NCBI GenBank assembly: GCA_007123195.1
Contig: SKLO01000297.1
Location: 1-6,763 of the forward strand
Origin: Verrucomicrobiales bacterium
GTDB taxonomy: Bacteria > Verrucomicrobiota > Verrucomicrobiia > Verrucomicrobiales > SKLO01
Reading direction: 5' to 3'
Length of the DNA stretch: 6,763 nucleotides
In this document: piece after piece, positions 1 through 6,763 of the stretch
Numbering within the stretch: position 1 is the stretch's first letter
Layout: each line of letters begins with the position of its first letter
Position numbers and translations under genes: made by a program
The notes under the pieces: model-generated
The model's input: the letters and a program-made list of their open reading frames with translations, nothing else
The model's database searches: none
What the model was told of the DNA's origin: nothing

Positions 1-98
1 AGCCGATGGAGCAGGCGCGCCATTACCTGGCGGAGATGCGCCGCGAGGTTCAGAAGGCCGCCCGCCTGCTGCGCGATTCGCAGCGTTTGCCGGTCTGA
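1..98 (+). CDS. C-terminal fragment of an unrecognised protein
   Basis: The frame starting at base 3 is open from the window edge to a TGA at 96-98 and gives 31 residues. They are rich in Ala, Arg, Gln and Leu, and the central part (RREVQKAARLLRDSQ) looks like an amphipathic helix. The protein ends in LPV. The start and all diagnostic domains lie outside the window, so I cannot assign a family or function. The gene converges on the minus-strand M14 peptidase gene. Support for coding is only the open frame, the clean stop and the plausible helical composition. A chance open frame of this length in GC-rich DNA cannot be excluded. Confidence 0.5.
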   Translation, partial: PMEQARHYLAEMRREVQKAARLLRDSQRLPV

Positions 99-126
99 TG
101 GTGATGGCGGCTGGGCCGTAGAAATC

Positions 127-142
127 CGCGCCATGAGGCGCG
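127..142. repeat. Short perfect inverted repeat in the convergent gap
   Basis: CGCGCC (127-132) and GGCGCG (137-142) form a perfect 6-bp stem with the 4-nt loop ATGA. It lies 29 bases after the stop of the plus-strand gene. No run of T follows on either strand, so it is not a textbook intrinsic terminator, though its position between convergent genes suits transcript-end formation or protection. Confidence 0.4.
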
Positions 143-159
143 AACTTCCCGCGGCGGAG

Positions 160-205
160 GGCTTGGAGATGGTGGAATTCGAACCACTCATCACCGGGCC
201 AAGCC
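160..205. terminator. Compound stem-loop, possible bidirectional transcript end
   Basis: Outer arms GGCTTGG (160-166) and CCAAGCC (199-205) are perfect 7-bp complements. They enclose a second stem in which ATGGTGG (169-175) pairs with CCAC-T-CAT (184-191), with one bulged T and the 8-nt loop AATTCGAA. The structure lies midway between convergent genes, where transcripts from both sides must end. There is no T-tract on either side, so a role as terminator is inferred from position and pairing only. Read on the minus strand, the inner loop resembles a tRNA T-loop, but the geometry does not fit a tRNA. Confidence 0.35.
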
Positions 206-226
206 GTCCGGGCGGGCAAGGGCGGG

Positions 227-260
227 GGTGGCAACCAGCTTGTCCGGCTTGACTGCCACC
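227..260. repeat. Inverted repeat just past the M14 peptidase stop
   Basis: GGTGGCA (227-233) and TGCCACC (254-260) are perfect 7-bp complements with a 20-nt spacer that can itself pair weakly (AGC 237-239 with GCT 247-249). It starts 22 bases beyond the stop of the minus-strand M14 peptidase gene. That is a typical place for a transcript-terminating or RNA-stabilising hairpin, but no T-tract follows. Confidence 0.35.
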
Positions 261-282
261 GGCCCAATAACGGGCTCGCGTG

Positions 283-1059
283 TCAGGGCCCGGTTCGGTT
301 CCGGAACCATGCCACGGCCCCCTCGATGAACCGGCGCTGGGCCTGTACGCGTTCTTCCAGCGAGAACTCGGACGGGGTTTCAAAGGTGAGGGTGGGGCAG
401 CGCCAGTGCTGGAACAGTTCGATCGCCTCGGGCATGCCGGGCAGGTTCCTGGGGATTCCCCGGGAGCGCACGATGAGGCCGTTGCCGGCGCGATGACCGT
501 CGATGCGCCCGCGCGGGTCGGGTCCGATCACCTGGGCGGCCCGTTGCAACGGCGGCGGCGCGACCAGTTCGCGTCCGGCCTTGAGTTCGTAGCAATAAAT
601 GCCCTGGGCCTCGTAGTCCTCGTGCAAGGTCAGCGCGAGCGCCAGTGGTTCGGCCCGGGCAAAATCCTGCCAGGCGCGGATGCGCGGGTCGCGCCGCAGG
701 TGGAATCGGCGGTTCAGATCGAGGCCGCGATGGTCGCCGCGGGTGTTGTGGATCAAGCCCCACGGATTCAGGCAGGGCAGCAGGCGCAGCGGCAGCTCCG
801 CCAGCGCCTGCGGATGGCGCTCGGCCCAGTCGAGCAGGCCCAGGGTCCCGGCCGGCTCGTCGCCGTGAACACCGGCCGCCAGATAGAGCGCCGGCCCTGG
901 CCGCGGCCGGCGCGGAGTGATTGAATGGACGGTGAATCCAGCGGTCTCGAACAGCGGTTGCAGCGCCAGCCCGGTGCCCTTGACCACTGAGCGCCAGCGC
1001 CGCATCAGGGCCTGGTAGTCATGGCAGCGGTGACTGCGGAGGAAGGAGCTGGTGGCCAT
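283..1059 (-). CDS. M14-family metallopeptidase, murein peptide amidase (MpaA)-like
   Basis: This 258-residue protein, with no signal peptide or membrane segment, is predicted to be a cytoplasmic zinc-dependent peptidase of the M14 clan. The zinc-binding HxxE motif is in GVHGDEP (His65, Glu68). LDLNRRF (113-119) supplies the usual Asn-Arg substrate-carboxylate site, LHED gives the third zinc ligand His146, and TFETP carries the likely catalytic Glu227. All key residues are present. MpaA removes mDAP from L-Ala-gamma-D-Glu-mDAP during murein recycling, and the length is similar to MpaA. The position 42 bases downstream of mpl, which uses the same tripeptide, supports that role, but the substrate is inferred. 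The alternative is a succinylglutamate desuccinylase/aspartoacylase-like enzyme. ATG at 1059 was chosen; it lacks a strong ribosome binding site, and Met19 (1005) is a possible alternative. Confidence 0.85.
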   Translation of the reverse strand: MATSSFLRSHRCHDYQALMRRWRSVVKGTGLALQPLFETAGFTVHSITPRRPRPGPALYLAAGVHGDEPAGTLGLLDWAERHPQALAELPLRLLPCLNPWGLIHNTRGDHRGLDLNRRFHLRRDPRIRAWQDFARAEPLALALTLHEDYEAQGIYCYELKAGRELVAPPPLQRAAQVIGPDPRGRIDGHRAGNGLIVRSRGIPRNLPGMPEAIELFQHWRCPTLTFETPSEFSLEERVQAQRRFIEGAVAWFRNRTGP

Positions 1060-1101
1060 TTGAAACCGGGGACGAGGCGGGCGTGGGGCTGTGCCGCGGG
1101 G

Positions 1102-2544
1102 TCAGAACAACTCGAGGATACGGTCGTGGATGCCTTCGAACGCGCCGTTGCTGAACACCACCACCACGTCGCCCGCGCGGGCACCGGCCTGGATTTGGAG
1201 CAGCAGATCATTGACGGTCGCTCCGAAAGCCGCTTGGCCACCGGCCGTGCGGATGTCGGCGACCACTTGCTCGGGGTCGAGCAATTGTCCCGGTGGCACC
1301 TTCTCCGGCTGGTCGACAGCGCTGATCAAGGCCATGTCGGCCAGCGCCAGCGCCTCGGTCAGGGCCTGTTGCACCACCTTGCGACGGGTGGTGTTGGAAC
1401 GCGGTTCGAACACCGCCCAGATGCGCGCGTCCGGGTAGCATTGGCGCATGCCGCCGAGTGCCTGGCGGATGGCGGAGGGGTGGTGGCCGAAGTCATCGAT
1501 CACCGTGATCCCTCCGCGCTGGCCGCGCACTTCCTGGCGGCGCGCGACGCCTTCAAAGCGGCTGAGGGCGTCGGCGATCAAATCGGGCTCGACGCCGGCG
1601 TGACGGGCGGCGACCGCGGCCATGGCGGCGTTGCGCACGTTGAACTCGCCGTCCATGGCAATCTGGTAGGATTCGCCGTCGAGTTCAAAGCGGGAGCACC
1701 GGGGCTGGTAGCGGATGTTGGCGATGACGCGGTCGCATTGCGACCCGAGGCCGACCCGCACCACCGGCGTCGGTGCCCCGGCGGCCACGTCGAGGCACGC
1801 CGGGTCATCGCCGTTGATCACCAGCAGGCCGTTGCCCGGCACCACCTGAATCAGCTGGCGGAAGCTGCGTTGGACCGCCTCCAGGTTGTCAAAGATGTCG
1901 GCGTGATCGAACTCGATGTTGTTGATGATCACCAGTTCGGGCAGGTAGTGGACGAACTTCGAGCGTTTGTCGAAGAACGCGGTGTCGTATTCGTCCCCCT
2001 CAAGCACCACGAAGTCGGAGTCAGTGAAGCGGGCGCCCTGGCCGAGGTTGCGCGGCAACCCGCCGATGAGCCAGCCCGGGTCCAGGCCGGCCTCGGCCAG
2101 GATCCAGGCCAGCATCGAGGTGGTGGTGGTCTTGCCGTGGGTGCCGGCGACGACGAAGTTGCGCTTGCCGCGCAGGATGGTGTGGCGCAGCACTTCCGGC
2201 AACGAAAGGTAGGGCAGTCGGCGTGCCAACACCTCCTCCAGCTCCGGGTTGCCTCGCGAGATCGCGTTGCCCACGACGTAGGCGTCGGCGTCGGGCGGCA
2301 GGTTGTCGGCGCGGTAGCCGGCCGCCGGACGGATGCCTCGCGAGGCCAGGAAGTCCGACATCGGCGGATACACTGCGCCGTCCGAGCCGCTGACCTGGTG
2401 ACCTTGCTGCTGCAACGCCGCCGCCACCGCGCCCATGGCGGTGCCGCAAATCCCGATGAAGTGAAAGTGCAGGGTGCCCGCGGCGGTCGGATCCCGGCGG
2501 ATGATCGACAGCGGCGGGCGGGGCGGACTTGGTTCCTTGGTCAT
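1102..2544 (-). CDS. mpl: UDP-N-acetylmuramate:L-alanyl-gamma-D-glutamyl-meso-diaminopimelate ligase
   Basis: Mpl is a cytoplasmic Mur ligase of peptidoglycan recycling. It uses ATP to join recovered L-Ala-gamma-D-Glu-mDAP tripeptide to UDP-MurNAc, bypassing MurC, MurD and MurE. The 480-residue sequence shows the N-terminal UDP-binding motif GICGTAMG (31-38), SGSD and YPPMS (52-63), the Mur-ligase P-loop GTHGKTTT (134-141), the Mpl-characteristic EGDEYDTAFFDKRSKF (182-197), NNIEFDHADIF (208-218), the hinge segment FNVRNA (301-306), DDFGHHPSAI (350-359), FEPRSNT (379-385) and SNGAFEGIH (465-473). The match to E. coli Mpl is strong over its whole length. ATG at 2544 is preferred over an in-frame TTG at 2589. 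It leaves about 23 proline-rich residues before the conserved core, with no ATG, GTG or TTG in between. The M14 peptidase gene follows after 42 bases, probably in the same operon. Confidence 0.97.
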   Translation of the reverse strand: MTKEPSPPRPPLSIIRRDPTAAGTLHFHFIGICGTAMGAVAAALQQQGHQVSGSDGAVYPPMSDFLASRGIRPAAGYRADNLPPDADAYVVGNAISRGNPELEEVLARRLPYLSLPEVLRHTILRGKRNFVVAGTHGKTTTTSMLAWILAEAGLDPGWLIGGLPRNLGQGARFTDSDFVVLEGDEYDTAFFDKRSKFVHYLPELVIINNIEFDHADIFDNLEAVQRSFRQLIQVVPGNGLLVINGDDPACLDVAAGAPTPVVRVGLGSQCDRVIANIRYQPRCSRFELDGESYQIAMDGEFNVRNAAMAAVAARHAGVEPDLIADALSRFEGVARRQEVRGQRGGITVIDDFGHHPSAIRQALGGMRQCYPDARIWAVFEPRSNTTRRKVVQQALTEALALADMALISAVDQPEKVPPGQLLDPEQVVADIRTAGGQAAFGATVNDLLLQIQAGARAGDVVVVFSNGAFEGIHDRILELF

Positions 2545-2596
2545 GATGAGTGGCAGGCCGCCATTTCTTATGGGCGGAGTTGCGGGCAAACCGGCA

Positions 2597-2624
2597 CTTA
2601 AACGCCGACCCGCCGACGGGGCAA
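2597..2624 (-). promoter_or_regulatory. Weak sigma70-like promoter candidate for mpl
   Basis: On the minus strand, TTGCCC (2624-2619) and TTTAAG (2602-2597) match 4 of 6 positions each of the -35 and -10 consensus, with a 16-bp spacer. They lie about 55 bases before the mpl ATG. TTTAAG is one of the few AT-rich words in a very GC-rich gap, and the 320-base gap after recR makes a separate promoter for mpl reasonable. Such partial matches are common by chance. Confidence 0.25.
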
Positions 2625-2742
2625 CCTGGATCCGGCAGGTTCAATCCGGCCCGATCCGGTCGCCCGGCAGCGGAAAATTGCCAGGATGCCGGAGTCGGTC
2701 GAGCCGCTCCACAACGGCCGGATCTGGCGGGTGCGGGTGCGC

Positions 2743-2760
2743 GCCGGCGGGAGCGCCGGC
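2743..2760. repeat. Perfect GC-rich hairpin downstream of recR
   Basis: GCCGGCG (2743-2749) and CGCCGGC (2754-2760) form a perfect 7-bp all-G/C stem with a 4-nt loop (GGAG on the plus strand, CTCC on the minus strand). It lies about 105 bases beyond the recR stop and about 200 bases before the mpl start. Neither side has a T-tract, so it may slow or end recR transcription, or act as a REP-like extragenic hairpin. Only its presence is certain. Confidence 0.4.
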
Positions 2761-2864
2761 AACGGGCGGTTGACGAATCCCAGCGGATCTGGTGTGGGGG
2801 GTGAGCTCGATCCCGAATTCATGGTGTTCGCGCGGATGTTGTGGGTGGAGGTATTGCCGCGGCT

Positions 2865-3509
2865 TCATGCTTCCGGCCGCTGGCCGGGATTTTCATCCGC
2901 CGCCGGCAGGGGTCGCCGGCCCTGCAGGGCACGGAACAGGGTAAGCTCGTCGCATTGTTCCAGACCGCCGCCCGCCGGCAATCCTTGGGCCAGCCGGGTG
3001 ACCCGGACGCCGTGCGGCTGCAGCAGGCCGGCCAGGTAGTGCGCGGTGGCCTCGCCCTCGACGTCAGACCCGAGCGCGAGGATCACCTCGTTGACCTGGC
3101 GTTGGCGGATCAGGTCGAGCAGCAGCGCGATGCGGAGGTCGTCCGGACCGATGTTGTCCAGCGGTGACAATCGGCCGCCGAGCACCAGGTAACGTCCCTT
3201 GAACGCGCCGGTGCGGTCGAGCGGCAGCACGTCGGTGGGTTGCTCGACCACGCACAGGCTGCCGTGGTCCCGCGAGGGATCGTCGCAGACGCCGCAGGGC
3301 CGGCCCTGTTGCAGGAAGAAGCCGCAGGTCGGGCAGGCATCCAGTTCGCGCACCGCTTCGGTGACGCAACCTGCCAGCTGGCCGGCGGCCGCCTGGTGGC
3401 CGAGCAACCAGATTGCCAGGCGCTCGGCGCTGCGCTGGCCGATGCCGGGCAGCTGCCTGAGTGCCAGCACCAGATGCCGGACGGATTCGGGATACTCGAT
3501 GGCGGCCAT
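2865..3509 (-). CDS. recR: Recombination mediator protein RecR
   Basis: RecR works with RecO (and RecF) to load RecA onto SSB-coated DNA at gaps and stalled forks. This 214-residue protein has the complete RecR order. The N-terminal helix-hairpin-helix is LRQLPGIGQRSAERLA (17-32). The four-cysteine zinc finger is formed by CPTC (59-62) and CGVC (72-75). The Toprim domain opens with CVVEQP (86-91), includes LGGRLSPLDNIGPDDL (110-125) and VEGEATA (150-156), and is followed by the C-terminal GGGLEQCDELTLFRAL segment (180-195). RecR is usually about 200 residues, and the extra length is a short polar tail after 201. Toprim residues ALGSD (145-149) stand where many RecRs have ATNPT or similar. The gene follows the cyclase-like gene after 33 bases, and the common dnaX-ybaB neighbours are absent. 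ATG at 3509 fits the usual RecR start; no clear ribosome binding site is visible. Confidence 0.95.
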   Translation of the reverse strand: MAAIEYPESVRHLVLALRQLPGIGQRSAERLAIWLLGHQAAAGQLAGCVTEAVRELDACPTCGFFLQQGRPCGVCDDPSRDHGSLCVVEQPTDVLPLDRTGAFKGRYLVLGGRLSPLDNIGPDDLRIALLLDLIRQRQVNEVILALGSDVEGEATAHYLAGLLQPHGVRVTRLAQGLPAGGGLEQCDELTLFRALQGRRPLPAADENPGQRPEA

Positions 3510-3542
3510 GAAGGGACTCTGGACAGATCGGAACGGCCGTGG

Positions 3543-4874
3543 TCACGCCCGCGACGCCATGGCGCTCACCGGGCTGCCGACGGGGCTGCCGGGCAGCAGT
3601 TCCTCGGCGGCTTCGGCCATGCGTTCGAGCACGGGATCGGGCCGGTCGGGATCGCGCGCCTTGGCGAAGCACTCCAGCGCCTCGAGGCTGCGGCCTTCCC
3701 GCAGGCGGATCACGCCCTGCCAGAACTGGTCGCGCCGCTGCCGGGCCTCGTCGTCGAGTTCCCCGGCGGCGGCCAGCAGCTCAAAGCATTCCTGCAGCCG
3801 ACCGCTGGTTTCGTCGCGCCACAACTGCAGCGGGCGCACCTCCATTTGGTCGCCGGCCAGCTGGTGGGTGCGGGCGTCAATCAGCAACTGGCTGCCGAGC
3901 CGTTCGTTGGCGTCGCACAGGCGGCGGCTTTTTTCCAGCAGGGCGCCGACCACCCCGAGCCGGCCGGACTCGGTGCTGCCGAACAGGCCGACCGCCATGT
4001 CGCCGCTGGCGAGACCGACGCCGAACTGTGGTCTGAGATTCCAGCGGCTCTCGTGTTCGGTGCTGAGGTTGACCAGCCGCCGGCGCAGTTCCAGCGCGGC
4101 CTCGCAGGCGTCGGCCGCGGCGCGGTCTGAATCCGGCAGGCCGAACACCGCCCGCAGGCCGTCTGGGGCGCACTCGTCGAGGAACGCGCCGCGCGCCAGC
4201 AGGAACTCGCCGGCGGCGCGCAGGTATTCATTGCTGGCGCGCACCAGGTCCCCGGCGTCCAGCTTGTCCTGCAGTTCGCCCATGTTGAAGATCCGGCAGC
4301 GCACGACGGTCAGCTCGCGCGGTTCGCCCTTGAGCGGCAGCGGCCCCGGCGCATCGACCCAGCGGGCCAGGGTGGCCTCGGACAGGCGCGCGCCCATCAG
4401 GCTGTGCAGCACCCGTTTGCGGCCGCCGGCCTCGGTATTGCCGTAGGCGAGCCCGCCCAGGAAGGCCAGCGCCCCGGCGGCCAGGCCGGAGAATGGTTCG
4501 AACAGCCAGAAGGTGGCGGGGCCGGCGGCCGCGTCCTCGTGGCTGAGGGCGAGGGTCGAGGAGAACAGCGCCAGGCTGGGAGAGACGCCGGCCAGCACAA
4601 AGCCGATGCCACAGACCGCCACCAGCTTCAAGGCCGGCCGCGGGATATCGACGGTGCACCAGGCCACCAGCAGGGCGGCCACCGGCACGGCCAGCCATTG
4701 GGCGAGGGCCGAGCGCAGGCCGGCGGCGCCGGGAGGCACCAGTCCGAGCCGCTGGTAGAACGCTCCCAGCGCCTCCGCCGGGCCCAGCCACCAGCCGGCC
4801 GCCTGCCACAGCAGCAGCACCGCGCCGGCCGCTGCGGCTCCGATGATGAGGCTGGCTGCGAGGTAACGCCGCAT
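3543..4874 (-). CDS. Membrane protein with degenerate class III adenylate/guanylate cyclase domain
   Basis: The 443-residue protein has an N-terminal membrane part with about four hydrophobic segments (roughly 5-30, 58-75, 82-110, 120-145). A class III cyclase-like domain follows at about 186-345, then a TPR-like C-terminal segment (about 383-425, with EGRSLEALECFAKA). The cyclase fold is recognised from LTVVRCRIF, SNEYLRAAGEFLLARGA, PDGLRAVFG, FGVGLASGDMAVGLFGS and VVGALLEKSRRLC. The first metal aspartate is Arg194, the substrate lysine position is Glu234, the substrate aspartate position is Ala311 and the transition-state asparagine is Glu314. The second metal aspartate (Asp238) and the arginine (Arg318) remain. 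I infer that it does not make cAMP or cGMP and acts as a sensor, dimerisation module or adaptor at the inner membrane. It lies 51 bases after the ClpX-like gene and 33 before recR. ATG at 4874 directly precedes the first membrane segment; no clear ribosome binding site is seen. Confidence 0.8.
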   Translation of the reverse strand: MRRYLAASLIIGAAAAGAVLLLWQAAGWWLGPAEALGAFYQRLGLVPPGAAGLRSALAQWLAVPVAALLVAWCTVDIPRPALKLVAVCGIGFVLAGVSPSLALFSSTLALSHEDAAAGPATFWLFEPFSGLAAGALAFLGGLAYGNTEAGGRKRVLHSLMGARLSEATLARWVDAPGPLPLKGEPRELTVVRCRIFNMGELQDKLDAGDLVRASNEYLRAAGEFLLARGAFLDECAPDGLRAVFGLPDSDRAAADACEAALELRRRLVNLSTEHESRWNLRPQFGVGLASGDMAVGLFGSTESGRLGVVGALLEKSRRLCDANERLGSQLLIDARTHQLAGDQMEVRPLQLWRDETSGRLQECFELLAAAGELDDEARQRRDQFWQGVIRLREGRSLEALECFAKARDPDRPDPVLERMAEAAEELLPGSPVGSPVSAMASRA

Positions 4875-4925
4875 GCGGATAGGGAATGATCGTCAGGATT
4901 CGGAACGCCGGTGCCGGGGTGCCGG

Positions 4926-6593
<1,668 letters not shown>

Positions 6594-6721
6594 CGGATGA
6601 CCAACTTCCACGGAGATACGCGGCCGCACAAGCCGGTTTTCGGCGGCGCACCCTCGGCGGGGCGATTGTTCGGTCCTGACGGCGGGATTGCGCCGGAGGC
6701 GAAACACGCGCAGGTTGGGGG
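6594..6721. promoter_or_regulatory. Divergent intergenic region, presumed promoters for both sides
   Basis: These 128 bases separate the start of the minus-strand ClpX-like gene from a plus-strand GTG start, so they should contain both promoters. I see no good -35/-10 pair. A GGAAG ribosome binding site candidate precedes the ClpX-like ATG, and AGG at 6712-6714 lies 7 bases before the GTG at 6722. The region call rests on the divergent layout only. Confidence 0.4.
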
Positions 6722-6763
6722 GTGCAGTTCACCGACATCGAACGCCGGGACTTCCGCAACCTG
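6722..6763 (+). CDS. N-terminal fragment, possibly RecF/SMC-like ATPase
   Basis: A GTG at 6722 begins an open frame to the window end: 14 codons reading MQFTDIERRDFRNL. The frame is closed upstream by a TGA at 6677-6679 and has no other usual start codon in between. AGG at 6712-6714 gives a 7-base spacing to the GTG. The pattern of a short strand followed by DFRNL is typical of the first beta-strand of RecF, SMC and related P-loop ATPases, for example the RDFRN start of RecF. The Walker A motif would come later and is not in the window, so the assignment is tentative. An AAA15/21-type ATPase is equally possible. The gene is divergent from the ClpX-like gene. Confidence 0.4.
   Translation, partial: MQFTDIERRDFRNL

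Larger units (their letters stand above)
2545..2864. other. 320-base gap between recR and mpl, no convincing gene
   Basis: The short open frames here on both strands give Pro/Arg/Gly-rich translations without recognisable motifs, and I do not call them. The gap holds the weak mpl promoter candidate near 2600, three ATCCGG words at 2630-2635, 2644-2649 and 2654-2659, and a perfect GC-rich hairpin at 2743-2760. It probably contains the end of the recR transcript and the mpl leader. A small RNA or leader element cannot be excluded by eye. Confidence 0.6.

Noticed and set aside
160..205. tRNA or tmRNA gene suggested by a TTCGAAT loop and a 7-bp outer stem
   Set aside because: There are no D or anticodon arms, the loop has 8 bases, two unpaired bases lie between the arms at the 3' side, and no CCA follows. 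It is kept only as a structured repeat.
280..924. A 214-codon plus-strand open frame opposite the M14 peptidase
   Set aside because: It is antisense to a gene with all M14 catalytic motifs, and its translation is Gln/Gly/Arg-rich without recognisable features.
2545..2589. TTG at 2589 as the mpl start (15 more residues)
   Set aside because: The added residues match nothing in Mpl, the conserved core begins well inside the shorter form, and an ATG is available at 2544.
1021..2601. A 526-codon open frame on the plus strand opposite mpl
   Set aside because: It is exactly antisense to a strongly conserved Mpl, its translation is rich in Val, Gly, Ala, His, Arg and Asp with no motif, and long antisense frames are common in GC-rich DNA.
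2598..2822. Small minus-strand open frame of 74 codons in the recR-mpl gap
   Set aside because: The Pro/Arg/Ser-rich low-complexity translation has no family features and the frame overlaps the GC-rich hairpin.
3199..4446. A 415-codon plus-strand open frame spanning recR and the cyclase-like gene
   Set aside because: It is a Ser/Arg-rich translation crossing the boundary of two well-supported minus-strand genes, typical of a shadow frame.
4910..4925. Perfect tandem copy of GGTGCCGG directly beyond the ClpX-like stop codon
   Set aside because: Two 8-base copies in GC-rich DNA are expected by chance and nothing nearby gives them a role.
6594..6707. Upstream extension of the ClpX-like gene to 6707
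   Set aside because: The 38 added residues are Arg-rich and featureless, and ATG at 6593 has a GGAAG ribosome binding site candidate and begins a plausible acidic N-terminus.

Overview
The window is a GC-rich stretch of a bacterial chromosome, most likely gammaproteobacterial or a close relative. The evidence is a clear Mpl (murein tripeptide recycling ligase, found mainly in Gamma- and Betaproteobacteria), a proteobacterial-type RecR and the base composition. I see no insertion sequence, CRISPR array, rRNA or acceptable tRNA. The genus cannot be named from this sequence.

Layout. The C-terminal end of an unrecognised plus-strand gene (1-98) converges on a minus-strand block across a 184-base gap holding three inverted repeats. 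Five complete genes then lie on the minus strand. In transcription order, right to left, they are: a divergent ClpX-like AAA+ unfoldase (4926-6593), a four-helix membrane protein with a degenerate class III nucleotide cyclase domain (3543-4874), RecR (2865-3509), a 320-base gap with no convincing gene, Mpl (1102-2544), and an M14-type metallopeptidase resembling murein peptide amidase (283-1059). A plus-strand gene begins with GTG at 6722, divergent from the ClpX-like gene, and runs off the window. Its first 14 residues resemble the N-terminus of RecF/SMC-like ATPases.

How the genes may work together. There are two probable transcription units. The first (ClpX-like, pseudo-cyclase, recR; gaps of 51 and 33 bases) joins an energy-dependent unfoldase to a membrane signalling-type protein and a recombination mediator. 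The ClpX-like protein lacks the zinc-binding N-domain and RKH loop of true ClpX, but keeps the ATPase motifs, the GYVG pore loop and an IGF tripeptide that could dock ClpP. It also carries what looks like a second copy of the C-terminal small (lid) domain. The adjacent cyclase domain has lost the first metal aspartate and substrate-specifying residues, so it is more likely a sensor, scaffold or adaptor than an enzyme. This pair is the best candidate here for an undescribed system. The second unit (mpl, M14 peptidase; 42-base gap) is likely to serve cell-wall recycling. Mpl attaches the recovered L-Ala-D-Glu-mDAP tripeptide to UDP-MurNAc, while an MpaA-type amidase would break the same peptide down, so two competing fates of one metabolite would be encoded side by side.

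All functional statements come from motifs read by eye; no database or structure search was run.
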